Shown here one piece after another: positions 1-8,002 of a DNA stretch of 46,578 nt (position 1 is its first letter; the number at the start of each line of letters is the position of its first letter). Position numbers and translations under genes: made by a program. This stretch comes from an uncultured Paracoccaceae bacterium (GTDB lineage: Bacteria; Pseudomonadota; Alphaproteobacteria; Rhodobacterales; Rhodobacteraceae): assembly GCA_938092015.1 (NCBI GenBank), contig CALKOT010000075.1, forward strand, positions 1 to 46,578, in the 5' to 3' direction. Below the pieces are notes generated by a model, which saw only the letters and a program-made list of their open reading frames with translations, was not told where the DNA came from and made no database searches.

Positions 1-2
1 GC

Positions 3-221
3 AGCAGCTTTTCCAGCCTTCGCGCCGCGATCCGCGCGGGGCTTGGCGTCGGTGTGCTGCCCGCAGGATCAGTCGATACCGGGATGCGCGTTTTAGCTGC
101 GGCGGACGATCTGCCGCCCCTACCGCTGGCGCATCGCGTCATCATGGTGCGCGCAGATGCGCCCAAAGCTTTGACCAGTGCGATGGCCGCCACGATACAG
201 GAAGCGGTGCAGCGACGGTAA
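3..221 (+). CDS. LysR-family transcriptional regulator, C-terminal fragment (cut by window edge)
   Basis: Only the last 72 codons are inside the window. They read as the end of a LysR substrate-binding domain: a stretch AAIRAGLGVGVLP near the start matches the usual LysR 'V..G.GI.lLP' element, followed by an alternating strand-helix pattern and a C-terminal helix ending in VQRR before TAA. The helix-turn-helix domain lies outside, so target genes and effector cannot be stated. It runs in the same direction as the SHOCT gene 180 bp downstream but the gap is large enough for a separate promoter. Family assignment rests on a short fragment and is moderately sure. Confidence 0.6.
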   Translation, partial: SSFSSLRAAIRAGLGVGVLPAGSVDTGMRVLAAADDLPPLPLAHRVIMVRADAPKALTSAMAATIQEAVQRR

Positions 222-402
222 GGTCAAAAGCGGTGGGACCCTGAGACGCCGACGCCAAAATAGTGTATGCTGTTCAGGTAACGCATAGCGGCAAACAACT
301 TATAGCTGTTGTTATCCACAGCTAGCCCAGCCATAGCGGCCCACAACATCGACGTGCATCGCCGACTCACTCGACCCCGCACCCACCAAAGGAACCAGCG
401 CC

Positions 403-1182
403 ATGTCCGATCTGACGGAATTCGGCCGCAATACCATCAACGACGTCGCCAACCGCTATCGCTTGTCGCAGGACGCGGTAGAACATATGGCCCGCGCCGT
501 CGCGAACGGCGGCGGGACGATGACGCAGTTTAATGTACCAGAGTTTGGCGGCTCAGGTCAGTGGATGATGGGCGGCATGACGATGGTCGGCGACATGTTC
601 AACAATGGCTTGCGGGCGGCTGTTAGCAATCTGTGTGGGGAATTGTCGAACGCGCAGGCGAACGGCGATTTCTTTACCCGACCGCAGACGATTGCTGGTT
701 CAGCCTGGTGGCCAGAGGGGCTGGGTTCGCCATCGTCCGTCGGTGGCCAGAATTCTACCCGCTATGCGTACTTCCCATATGCAAACCGCATTGCGTTTGA
801 TCCCGGAAATGGAACTGAGGTCATTCTGCTCGACACCCTGAACAACTCCATCAGCGGGTTCAGCCAGCAGCAATCCGGCCCCGGCGATCCGTTCATGGGG
901 ATTACATTTTCCAGCCAGTTCGGTCAGTTCCCGCTGTCGTCGTTGCCACGTGCTGGTGATGCCTTCATCCAGAACCAACCACAAGAGCCTGAACCGACGG
1001 CCCCTTATCAGCCTGTGCCAGAGCAGATGCAGCAGCCCCAGCCCGCGCCGTTGCAAGCCACGTCGCAGCAGGATGAGGATATTCTGTCTACCATCGAACG
1101 CCTCGCGAAACTGCGGGACGCTGGCGCGCTAACTGAGGACGAATTCGGGGCGAAGAAAGCGGAATTGCTGGCGCGGCTTTAG
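403..1182 (+). CDS. SHOCT domain-containing protein
   Basis: 259 residues, with AAAGGA eight to ten bases before the ATG. The last 35 residues form a clear SHOCT (short C-terminal) domain: ILSTIERLAKLRDAGALTEDEF followed by two Lys and an Ala/Leu-rich end, the pattern seen on many otherwise unrelated bacterial proteins. Before it lies a Pro/Gln-rich linker (about residues 190-222). The N-terminal 180 residues are soluble, Gly/Met/Asn-rich (MMGGMTMVGDMF near residue 50) and match no family I recognise. No signal peptide or membrane segment is seen. SHOCT is thought to mediate oligomerisation or protein targeting; function here is unknown. Confidence 0.8.
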   Translation: MSDLTEFGRNTINDVANRYRLSQDAVEHMARAVANGGGTMTQFNVPEFGGSGQWMMGGMTMVGDMFNNGLRAAVSNLCGELSNAQANGDFFTRPQTIAGSAWWPEGLGSPSSVGGQNSTRYAYFPYANRIAFDPGNGTEVILLDTLNNSISGFSQQQSGPGDPFMGITFSSQFGQFPLSSLPRAGDAFIQNQPQEPEPTAPYQPVPEQMQQPQPAPLQATSQQDEDILSTIERLAKLRDAGALTEDEFGAKKAELLARL

Positions 1183-1186
1183 CGCC

Positions 1187-2002
1187 TCACCAGTTTCCGG
1201 TTTTCTTGGCGTCTTTGTAGAAGATCTTCGACAGCTCATCATTCGTGAGATCGCGAAAGGCGATGTCCTCTGCACGCATCGCCTCAGTCGGGCGGGGCGC
1301 CACGGGCGCGATGCCGCGCTTGGTCCCACGCGCCTGCTGCGCCCAGATCTTGCCGAACTGCTGTTCCACATCACCGCCTAGATAGGACTGGATCGCAAAG
1401 CCGATCCGGCGACGGTCCGACAGGTTGGGGCCTGAGCCGTGCACAATGCGCGGATGATGCAGGGACAACTGCCCTGCCTTCATGATCACTGGAACCGCCT
1501 TACTTTCATCAACAGCCGACACCGTCTGGCCGCGCGTCAGCATGTTGTCCTCGTCGAACGTATCGACGTGTTCCACCAGCGGAGACTTATGCGTGCCCGG
1601 CATCATCCGCATGCAGCCGTTTTCTTCGTCCACATCGTTGACCGCCAGCCAGGCGGTGACCCAATTGTGCGGCTCCAACCCCATATAGCGGGCGTCCTGA
1701 TGCCATGAGATGAAGCCTTCAGTCTCAGGCTCTTTGATGAACAACGTCGTGCCGCCGACCAGAATATCCGGGCCAATCAGGGCCTCAACCGCGTCCAGCA
1801 TGCGCGGATCATGGGCGATGCGATCCAGTACGGGCAGCACGTAATGCGCATTGTTGCGCCCGCCGCCTTGCAGGGCGTCGCCCCACTTTGCCTCAGCCTC
1901 TTCAATCTCAACCAGTATCCCGGCAATTTCGTCCGGGCTGAAGATGTCGATCGGCGCGACAAAGCCGTCGCGGGCGTATTGGGATGCCAGATTGTCGTTC
2001 AT
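1187..2002 (-). CDS. Phytanoyl-CoA dioxygenase (PhyH) family Fe(II)/2-oxoglutarate oxygenase
   Basis: 271 residues, the usual length for bacterial PhyH proteins. The metal-binding facial triad is visible: His101 and Asp103 in WHQDARYMG and the distal His188 in RIVHGSGPN, with the Arg run at 197-199 a likely 2-oxoglutarate anchor. GCMRMMPGTHKSPL around residue 130 is the typical family strand. It should hydroxylate an organic substrate with O2 and 2-oxoglutarate in the cytoplasm. The substrate is not readable; relatives act on ectoine, quaternary amines, or acyl-CoAs. It is convergent with the SHOCT gene (4 bp gap) and divergent from the membrane protein at 2090, so no operon partner points to a pathway. 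Confidence 0.85.
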   Translation of the reverse strand: MNDNLASQYARDGFVAPIDIFSPDEIAGILVEIEEAEAKWGDALQGGGRNNAHYVLPVLDRIAHDPRMLDAVEALIGPDILVGGTTLFIKEPETEGFISWHQDARYMGLEPHNWVTAWLAVNDVDEENGCMRMMPGTHKSPLVEHVDTFDEDNMLTRGQTVSAVDESKAVPVIMKAGQLSLHHPRIVHGSGPNLSDRRRIGFAIQSYLGGDVEQQFGKIWAQQARGTKRGIAPVAPRPTEAMRAEDIAFRDLTNDELSKIFYKDAKKTGNW

Positions 2003-2089
2003 ACCGCCACTTTCTGTCAGGGTGCAGTGTTATGAAACGCCAAAGCGTTGGGTTGTCCAGCGCTGGCTATGTAAGACTGAAGGGAAGCG

Positions 2090-2512
2090 ATGTTCCTGTT
2101 CACTGACGCCTACGCAATGATCAGTGTGATCCGTGCGCAAGAAGGCTTTATTGGCAAATGGGGCGGGTTGCTGAATATCCCGCAGATGATTGGCGGGCTG
2201 ATATTCATTTGGACCATCGAAGGTCAGGTCGTTCTGGCGTCAGTGATCCTAACCCTGATGGTCGCCGGACAGATCCATAAACGGACGCCGTTTTCCCGTC
2301 TGATCGGGATCTGCCATTTGCCTTGGCTAATCATGGCGCCTGGGCTGGCGCACCGAGTTCTGGATCACGAACATGGCCTGATGCTGAAAGCATGGCTGAT
2401 CTATGTGCTGATCACCGTGACCATCAGCCTGATTTTCGATGTCATGGATGTCTGGAGGTTTCTGCGCGGCGACAAGACCTTCGCCTGGGCGAAGGCGGAC
2501 GAGCGGTCCTAA
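2090..2512 (+). CDS. Small four-helix membrane protein, unknown function
   Basis: 140 residues with AAGGGAAG shortly before the ATG. Four hydrophobic segments are visible at about residues 24-46, 48-64, 75-92 and 100-120, with a charged C-terminal tail (RFLRGDKTFAWAKADERS). His and Asp residues lie near the third and fourth helices (HRVLDHEHG). I recognise no family. It is divergent from the PhyH gene with about 87 bp between, and its stop codon overlaps the stop of the broken hydrolase on the other strand. Probably an inner-membrane protein. Confidence 0.6.
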   Translation: MFLFTDAYAMISVIRAQEGFIGKWGGLLNIPQMIGGLIFIWTIEGQVVLASVILTLMVAGQIHKRTPFSRLIGICHLPWLIMAPGLAHRVLDHEHGLMLKAWLIYVLITVTISLIFDVMDVWRFLRGDKTFAWAKADERS

Positions 2513-3405
2513 GCCAGCGACCTGACTGCGGCGGCGAAGGCCTCGGGCGCTTCCTGTGGTGGATTGTGACCTACGCCGTCCAACACAACCCGCCGATACG
2601 GGCCGGTTAAATGCGGGCGGTCATGATCCGCTGCGGAAGGCGGATCGACGCCATCGTCAAGCCCCTGCATCACAACGGCAGGGGCCGTGATATCAGGCTG
2701 CGCCGCAAGGCGCGCCTCGGTCGCATCGTATTGCGGGTCGCCTGGGACAACGCCAAAACGATGGCGATAGAAATGGATGACGACATCCACGAAATCCGGG
2801 TTTTCAAATGATGGCGCCGTCGCCGCAAATGCCGCCTCACGTCCTGCCCACGTCGGCGACCAGAGCCGCCAGATATGGCCGCAGATATCATTGCGATCCT
2901 GCGTCAGCGCCTCCACCCCGCGGGGCATGTTAAAGAGATACTGATACCAGTAGCGCGCTTCATCCTCTGCCCGCGCAGGTTTCATGGCGGCGGCGATATT
3001 CTAGATGTTGTAGCCTTGCCCGCAACTGGCCAGACCCGCCACTTTTTCGGGCCAGAGCGCCGCAACGATACAGGCCGCGCGCCCGCCCCAGTCATACCCG
3101 CCAAGGATCGCGCGGGGGATATCCAGCGCCTCCATCAGGTTTTTCAGATCATGGCCGATGGCGGCCTGCTGCCCTGATCACATGGCTTCATCACGCAAAA
3201 ACCGCGTTGGCCCATAGCCCCGCAGATAGGGAACAATGCAGCGAAACCCTTTGGAGGACAGGCTGGCCGCGACCTCGTCATAGGAGTGTGTGTCGTAGGG
3301 AAAGCCATGCAGCAGGATCACGGGGCGACCGTCCGCCGGGCCGCGGTCATGGTAGGCGATGCTGAGGTCGCCTGCATCGATAGTTTTCACAGCGGCGGTA
3401 TTCAT
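2509..3405 (-). pseudogene. Alpha/beta hydrolase (epoxide hydrolase-like), broken by two in-frame stops
   Basis: One continuous reading frame of 299 codons carries a recognisable alpha/beta hydrolase, interrupted by TGA at codon 76 (3178-3180) and TAG at codon 135 (3001-3003), with no change of frame. The oxyanion-hole motif HGFPYD is near residue 30. Between the two stops lies the nucleophile elbow GGYDWGGRAA with Asp105, the nucleophile type of epoxide hydrolases and haloalkane dehalogenases. The catalytic His is in GVGHNPPQEAP near the end. TAG sits in YNI*NIA, where Gln is expected, so CAG to TAG fits. Both lesions are single-base changes and the rest is well preserved, so inactivation looks recent. 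Each intact part alone lacks essential residues. Confidence 0.85.
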
Positions 3406-3420
3406 AGGGAGCCTCGTCTG

Positions 3421-3750
3421 ATGTGTCGCGAGACGTTAGCCGGGGGCTGGGGCGGGGCGCAATTCCAAACCGGGGTGGGATTTGATGGTGGGGCCCGGTT
3501 CAAGTATGACCATGCCCCCAAAAGCGTTGGCATCGCGACCGGCTTTCTGATCGCGGCGGTGTATCATGCCGGGCTGGTCTGCCTGACGCATACGGTGGCG
3601 AAGATGAAATTCCTGAACGGGCTGCTGGGGCGGCCCGCGTCGGAGAAGCCGGTGATGATTTTGGCAGTGGGTAAGGCGGCGGAGGGGGCGACGGTGCCGT
3701 CTGTGGCCAAAATGAAGAAAGGGGTGGCGGATGTGATGGCGGTGTTTTGA
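3421..3750 (+). pseudogene. Nitroreductase family remnant (C-terminal part only)
   Basis: Reading from about 3470 to the TGA at 3748, the frame gives KSVGIATGFLIAAVYHAGL, CLTHTVAKMKFLNGLLGRP and EKPVMILAVGKAAEGATVP. These match in order the C-terminal half of long-form nitroreductases (SVGIA..FLIAALHHAGL; LTHTPNPM.FLN..L.RP; EKP....VGYPAE...VP). The N-terminal half with the FMN-binding arginines is missing; upstream the frame runs antisense through the broken hydrolase. No ribosome site or plausible start precedes it. GYPA has become GKAA, another sign of decay. It is probably the residue of a deletion whose left junction lies near 3410-3470. Confidence 0.65.
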
Positions 3751-3782
3751 GCCGCTTTAGACCACCCTCAGCCAAGCAGAGA

Positions 3783-3921
3783 TAAGGGCCGCGCCCGATC
3801 TCGGGTGGGCGCTACTGATCGTGGTGATAGGTACTTTATGGCGCCACGATGTGACGAGGAGCGACGCCGCAATGCGCCCTCCCGAGGGGAGGTCGGGCGC
3901 GGCCCGTGCTAGTCGCACGGG
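3783..3921 (+). repeat. Dispersed structured repeat, copy A
   Basis: About 139 bp that align end to end with copies B and C: a 5' block TAAGG-CCGCG, a GGGNGCGCT-like block, TTTATGGCGCCA at 3835, a GAGGAG box, CAATGCG at 3870, a GC-rich hairpin, and CGTGCTAGTCGCACG at 3905-3919. The GC-rich arms GGGCCGCGCCCGA (3786-3798) and TCGGGCGCGGCCC (3893-3905) are perfect 13-bp complements that close the element. The terminal hairpin here extends to seven pairs (CCCGTGC/GCACGGG). It points toward the 3' end of the nuclease-like gene, 13 bp away. No open reading frame is conserved among copies. Confidence 0.75.
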
Positions 3922-3934
3922 CTGATCCCCTAGG

Positions 3935-4569
3935 TTAACGGGCAGGCTTCATCTCAAGTAGCCTAATGTAGACCAACTTCTGGGTATCTTGATCCTGCTT
4001 GAAACGTGTAAATCGGTTCCTTTTGATATGATGATCGTAACCAGTGAGAACAAAAACAAGATCAAACGGATCGATATCGGGCATTGAGGCGATGATCCAA
4101 TCTTCAACGGTGGACCAGTCTTCACCGTGATCGGCATCATCTAAGACAATCAACAACCAGCAAAAGTCGTAGATTTGACTTTTTTCCAAGAAACTGCCGC
4201 CTGACACTTCTTACGGACGAGAGGCACCATAACACTTTCCACGTTGGCTTCGCTGATCTCCCAAATTGGTTTCTGAAAATCAGGCTCGTCAATTTTGGGG
4301 TTAAATCCAGGAACATTTTTCCCCTGGTCGAAGGCGGATTGCGCTTTCTTAACTTCAGGCTCAATCAGACGGGTGTGCTCGATGCCGATGCGTCTTTCCC
4401 CATGCAAAACAGAGCAGTCGGGGGGATTACTCCCGGGATCGAGAGTGGCCGTTTCTGCAATTCCCAGTACGTTCAGCAGCTCTTGTACATAACCAGTCTC
4501 AATCAGGCTTTTGTATTCGTCACCAGCCAGCTCCCCGCCTAGAAACTGTTCTATTTCCTTCTTTTTCAT
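3935..4569 (-). pseudogene. Frameshifted nuclease-like hypothetical protein
   Basis: The likely start is ATG 4569 (MKKKEIEQFLGGEL). The first frame continues to about 4186 and carries PPDCSVLHGERRIGIEHTRLI, which resembles a PD-(D/E)xK nuclease core (PDC, then I-x-IEHT after a short loop). At a run of six A on the coding strand (4180-4185) the homologous-looking reading passes to the -1 frame, giving KSQIYDFCWLLIVLDDADHG and on to the stop at 3935. Without the shift, the first frame ends about 12 codons later. The two halves join naturally, so this is one gene split by a one-base indel, or one relying on slippage. The nuclease assignment is a motif-level guess. The gene is bracketed by inverted copies A and B of the dispersed repeat. 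Confidence 0.55.
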
Positions 4570-4661
4570 CGGCGGCTCGCAAATAGGGTTAGGACTAAAT
4601 GATTGAATTAAGACGTGAAATTCGCAGCAAATGCAACTTCTACACCGCTCAGCGGGCGTAG

Positions 4662-4681
4662 GGTGGGCATTCTTGCCCACC
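4662..4681. repeat. REP-like hairpin GGTGGGCA/TGCCCACC
   Basis: A perfect 8-bp stem, GGTGGGCA at 4662-4669 and TGCCCACC at 4674-4681, with a 4-base loop, preceded by CGTAGG. Short 'CGTAGGGTGGGCA...TGCCCACC' hairpins of this kind recur in intergenic DNA of many bacteria, so a REP-type element is the simplest reading. It lies in the upstream region of the nuclease-like gene, between it and repeat copy B. Confidence 0.5.
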
Positions 4682-4777
4682 ACCAGTGAATGACGAGAGC
4701 GACAGTGCCTACAAGTTTCCGATGTACTTGAGAGCAGCAGCGCTCATCTGGATTAGAACTGTTCCCGCCAAGCAGCA

Positions 4778-4940
4778 CCTTTGGGGCGTGCGACCAGCAC
4801 GGCCCGCGTCCGCCCGCCCCCAGGCGGACGCATTGCTGAGGCTCCACCAGAAACATCTTCGGAAGGCTTGGAGCCATAAAGCGCAAAGTAGTGAGGCAGC
4901 AAAGCGTCCCCCTCGGTCGGCCGCGGGCCTTAGCGCTTTG
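4778..4940 (-). repeat. Dispersed structured repeat, copy B
   Basis: Read on the minus strand this 163-bp stretch matches copy C closely: CTAAGG-CCGCGGCCG, GAGGGGGACGCTTTGCT, TTTATGGC-CCAAG, CAATGCGTCCGCCTG, GGCGGGCGGACGC and then GCCGTGCTGGTCGCACG followed by CCCCAAAGG. The internal hairpin GCGTCCGCC/GGCGGACGC is perfect, and the 5' GGCCCGCG can pair with the 3' CGCGGGCC. It is inverted relative to copy A and lies upstream of the nuclease-like gene. From 4941 to 5161 I see no gene, RNA or repeat. Confidence 0.8.
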
Positions 4941-5161
4941 CGGGTCGTTTAAGGGCTCTGCATCGTGCGGCTATAGTTCCGGGCTTCGGTGCGAGTAGGC
5001 GTCCTGTCTCTGCTTGGTTCGAGCGGAGGGGGTGAGAATAGCAATAGAGCGCTCAGCTTGCCATAGGGCGCGTTTCGTTGGCTGGATTTCGTTGACCCAA
5101 TGATGGGAAATCAAAAGGTGAACAGAATCCTGCATTCCATATATTTCAAACACTTACCCGT

Positions 5162-5179
5162 GGTTTCACGCGTGAAACC
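5162..5179. promoter_or_regulatory. 18-bp perfect palindrome GGTTTCACGCGTGAAACC
   Basis: A perfect 18-bp palindrome about 30 bp past the stop codon of preA. Its core TTTCAC-GC-GTGAAA is the same as the TTTCAC-AT-GTGAAA sites at 38642 and 43825 apart from the two central bases. It lacks a T-run, so it is not a standard terminator. A partial repeat AAGTTTCACACC follows at 5185. A protein-binding site is the best reading; the regulator is unknown. Confidence 0.5.
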
Positions 5180-5208
5180 CTCACAAGTTTCACACCCTCA
5201 ACCCCCGA

Positions 5209-6522
5209 TCACTCAGCCGCCACGGCCCCCGGATTGTTCGGGTGGGTCGTCCAGTTGCCGTACTCCTCGGTCACGGTCTGGCCTGTCCTCGGATCAACGG
5301 CGCCGGTCTCCATCCGCTCCATCGTGATACAGTTCTCAACCGGGCAGACGTTGACGCAGAGGTTGCAGGCGACGCACTCGTCATCCATCACCTCAAACCG
5401 CCGCTCGCCGTCCGGCCCCACCATCGAAATCGCCTGATGCGAGGTGTCTTCGCAGGCCGCGAAACACCGCCCGCATTTGATGCAGGCGTCCTGATCGATC
5501 TTGGCCTTGGCGACGTAGTTCAGGTTCAGATACTGCCAGTCCGTCACGTTCGGCACGGCGCGGCCAATCACGTCATCCAGCGTGGCGTGGCCCTTTTCGT
5601 CCATCCACTGCTTCAGCCCCGCTTCCATCTCCTGCACGATGCGGAACCCGTAGGTCATCGCCGCCGTGCAGACCTGAACATTGCCGCAGCCCAGCGCCAG
5701 AAACTCCGCCGCGTCGCGCCAGGTCGAAATCCCGCCGATGCCGGATATCGGCAGGCCCGCCGTTTCCGCATCTCGCGCAATCTCAGCCACCAGATTCAGC
5801 GCGATGGGTTTCACAGCGGGACCGCAATAGCCGCCATGTGACCCCTTGCCGTCAATCGACGGTTCCGGGCTGAAATCGTCTAAATTAACCGAGGTGATGG
5901 AGCTGACCGTGTTGATCAGGCTCACCGCATCCGCCCCGCCCGCTTTGGCCGCGCGGGCCGGGTAGCGGATGTCCGAGATATTGGGTGTCAGCTTTACGAT
6001 CACCGGCATGCGTGTCGTTTCCTTGCACCACTTGGTGACCATCTCGATATATTCCGGCACCTGCCCGACAGCGGCGCCCATGCCCCGTTCCGACATCCCA
6101 TGCGGGCAACCGAAGTTCAGTTCAATCCCGTCGGCGCCGGTGTCTTCCACGAGAGGCAGGATCGTCTTCCACGCCTTTTCCTCGCACGGCACCATGATCG
6201 AGACGATCATGGCCCGGTCGGAATAGTCCCGCTTGACCTGCTTGATCTCTCGCAGGTTCACCTCAAGCGGCCTGTCGGTGATCAGCTCGATATTGTTCAG
6301 CCCCAAAAGGCGGCGATCCGCGCCCCAGATCGCTCCGTAACGCGGACCGTTTACATTGACGATGGGCGGGCCGGCCTCACCGAGGGTTTTCCAGACAACA
6401 CCCCCCCAGCCCGCTTCGAACGCACGTCGCACATTGTACTCTTTGTCCGTCGGCGGGGCGGAAGCCAGCCAGAACGGATTGGGTGATTTGATCCCGAGGA
6501 AGTTTGCAGAAATGTCAACCAT
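5209..6522 (-). CDS. preA: NAD-dependent dihydropyrimidine dehydrogenase, subunit PreA
   Basis: 437 residues. PreA and PreT together reduce uracil or thymine to the dihydro form with NADH, the first step of reductive pyrimidine degradation in the cytoplasm. The N-terminal 310 residues are an FMN TIM barrel of the dihydroorotate dehydrogenase type (NFGCPHGMSERGMGAA; PVIVKLTPN; SGIGGISTWRDAAEFLALG). The C-terminal 100 residues add two 4Fe-4S ferredoxin motifs, CIKCGRCFAACEDTSHQ and CVACNLCVNVCPVENC. The ATG lies 4 bp after the preT stop, so the two are one operon. Hydantoinase and amidase genes often found beside it are absent here. Confidence 0.95.
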   Translation of the reverse strand: MVDISANFLGIKSPNPFWLASAPPTDKEYNVRRAFEAGWGGVVWKTLGEAGPPIVNVNGPRYGAIWGADRRLLGLNNIELITDRPLEVNLREIKQVKRDYSDRAMIVSIMVPCEEKAWKTILPLVEDTGADGIELNFGCPHGMSERGMGAAVGQVPEYIEMVTKWCKETTRMPVIVKLTPNISDIRYPARAAKAGGADAVSLINTVSSITSVNLDDFSPEPSIDGKGSHGGYCGPAVKPIALNLVAEIARDAETAGLPISGIGGISTWRDAAEFLALGCGNVQVCTAAMTYGFRIVQEMEAGLKQWMDEKGHATLDDVIGRAVPNVTDWQYLNLNYVAKAKIDQDACIKCGRCFAACEDTSHQAISMVGPDGERRFEVMDDECVACNLCVNVCPVENCITMERMETGAVDPRTGQTVTEEYGNWTTHPNNPGAVAAE

Positions 6523-6526
6523 GGCT

Positions 6527-7834
6527 TCAGCCCTCCATCAGGGAGTTATGGATATCTTCGGCGGCGTCGCGGCCTTCGGCGACCGCCGTTACAGTCAGGT
6601 CGTCGCCGCCTGAGGCGCAATCGCCCCCCGCCCAAACGCCCTTGCGAGACGTCGCGCCGCCGGGTTTCACTGTGATCTTGCCGTCCGCGTGATCGAGGCC
6701 ATCGAGCGGGTTTAGCGTTTGCCCGATGGCGGCCAGCACCTGATCAGCGGGAAGAGTGAAGGTCTCACCCGTCCCCTCAAGGCCATTATCGCCTTGGGTC
6801 GTGTATTCGAATTCCATTCCATCAGGCGTCGACCCGATCGGCTGCGCCCAATGCCGGATCGTAACGCCCTTTTGAGCCGCCAGATCCTGCTCAAACCCAG
6901 ACGCCGCCATCGCGTCCTTGCCGCGCCTGTAGACGATTGTGACGTTTTCTGCCCCCAATAGCTTGGACTGCACGGCAGCGTCGACAGCGGTCATCCCGCC
7001 GCCGACGACCACTACATTGCGGCCAACCTCCAGGGAGGTAAGGTCAGCCGCTTGGCGCAGGTCTGCGATGAAATCCACCGCCGACGTTGCTCCCAGTCCA
7101 AGGCCCAATTTGCGAACGCCTCCAAGGCCGAGGCCCAGGAAAACAGCGTCGTGTTTCGTTGCAAGATCATCAAGGCTCAGCTCGGCGCCAAGGCCTGTGC
7201 CCGCCTCCAATGTGATCCCGCCAATGCCCATCAGCCAATCAACTTCGGCCTGCGCAAAGCCATCGACAGTCTTGTAGGCCGCGATGCCGTATTCGTTCAG
7301 CCCACCACCTTTCGGTCGCGCATCGTAGATCACAACATCATGCCCATGCATCGCCAACCGGTGTGCGCAGGCAAGGCCCGCTGGTCCGGCACCAACCACA
7401 CCGACTGTCTTTCCAGTACTTGCCGCTCTCGCAAATGGCTGAGGCGTGGCCATCGCGACATCGGTTGCAAAGCGCTGCAAACGCCCAATCTCAACCGGTT
7501 CACCCTCGGCTGTTTCGCGAACGCAGACCTCTTCGCAGAGGGTTTCGGTCGGGCAGACCCGGGCGCACATGCCGCCAAGGATGTTCTGATCAAAGATCGT
7601 CTTCGCCGCCGCCTCTGGCATGCCAGCGCTGATCTGGCGGATGAACATCGGAATATCTATGCTGGTCGGGCAGGCCGTCATGCAGGGCGCATCGTAACAG
7701 AAATAACAGCGATCCGCCTCCACCGCCGCTTCATGGGCGGTGAACGGCGCATGGAGGTCCGAGAAATTCTCGGCCAACGTGTCTTTATCAAGCCGACCGG
7801 CGGCGATGCCGGATGTAAGCTGGCTGGGGCGCAT
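6527..7834 (-). CDS. preT: NAD(P)-dependent oxidoreductase subunit PreT (GltD-like)
   Basis: 435 residues. PreT takes electrons from NADH through FAD and Fe-S clusters to PreA. The N-terminal 100 residues hold the Cys-rich GltD-type double-cluster domain (CYFCYDAPCMTACPTSIDIP, then CARVCPTETLCEEVC). The FAD fold begins at GVVGAGPAGLACAHRLA and the NAD fold at VVVVGGGMTAVDAAVQS. The C-terminal GVWAGGDCASGGDDLTVTAVAEGR is the usual FAD closing motif. AGGGAGA precedes the ATG by about seven bases. It leads the preT-preA operon and is divergent from the acyl-CoA dehydrogenase gene. Confidence 0.93.
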   Translation of the reverse strand: MRPSQLTSGIAAGRLDKDTLAENFSDLHAPFTAHEAAVEADRCYFCYDAPCMTACPTSIDIPMFIRQISAGMPEAAAKTIFDQNILGGMCARVCPTETLCEEVCVRETAEGEPVEIGRLQRFATDVAMATPQPFARAASTGKTVGVVGAGPAGLACAHRLAMHGHDVVIYDARPKGGGLNEYGIAAYKTVDGFAQAEVDWLMGIGGITLEAGTGLGAELSLDDLATKHDAVFLGLGLGGVRKLGLGLGATSAVDFIADLRQAADLTSLEVGRNVVVVGGGMTAVDAAVQSKLLGAENVTIVYRRGKDAMAASGFEQDLAAQKGVTIRHWAQPIGSTPDGMEFEYTTQGDNGLEGTGETFTLPADQVLAAIGQTLNPLDGLDHADGKITVKPGGATSRKGVWAGGDCASGGDDLTVTAVAEGRDAAEDIHNSLMEG

Positions 7835-7882
7835 GCGGAACTCTCCCTGGCGATAATCGTCAAAATCACGATGCCACAGGTT

Positions 7883-7908
7883 GAAAATTTATCAAGTGGT
7901 AAATTTTC
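7883..7908. promoter_or_regulatory. Inverted repeat GAAAATTTA-N8-TAAATTTTC, candidate operator
   Basis: Perfect 9-bp arms with an 8-base centre lie 49 bp upstream of preT and 95 bp upstream of the acyl-CoA dehydrogenase, in the only divergent promoter region nearby. The AT-rich arms stand out from the GC-rich surroundings. The inner core TTTATCA-AG-TGGTAAA suggests a GntR- or TetR-type dimer site controlling preTA and perhaps the divergent gene. No regulator gene is adjacent. Confidence 0.5.
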
Positions 7909-8002
7909 GATCATGCAGCCGATTTGCCTGCCGCAACGCTCGTTCTGGCGGGACGGGCGGGGGATCGCTACCAATGCGTCAGCGGCTGGCAGTGAGATAG
8001 CG

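Noticed and set aside
303-324. Hairpin TAGCTGT/ACAGCTA upstream of the SHOCT gene
   Set aside because: Seven pairs, no T-run, no relation to other sites; too weak to name as a terminator or operator.
3178-3180. TGA in the hydrolase as a selenocysteine codon
   Set aside because: A second stop (TAG) occurs in the same frame, the family has no Sec at this place, and no SECIS-like hairpin follows.
5005-5035. tRNA-like TTCGAGC element
   Set aside because: The flanking bases do not form a T-stem or acceptor stem on either strand.
7052-8002. Open frame extending the acyl-CoA dehydrogenase by 317 codons upstream
   Set aside because: It is antisense to preT, shows no family similarity, and the conserved N-terminus begins at ATG 8003.
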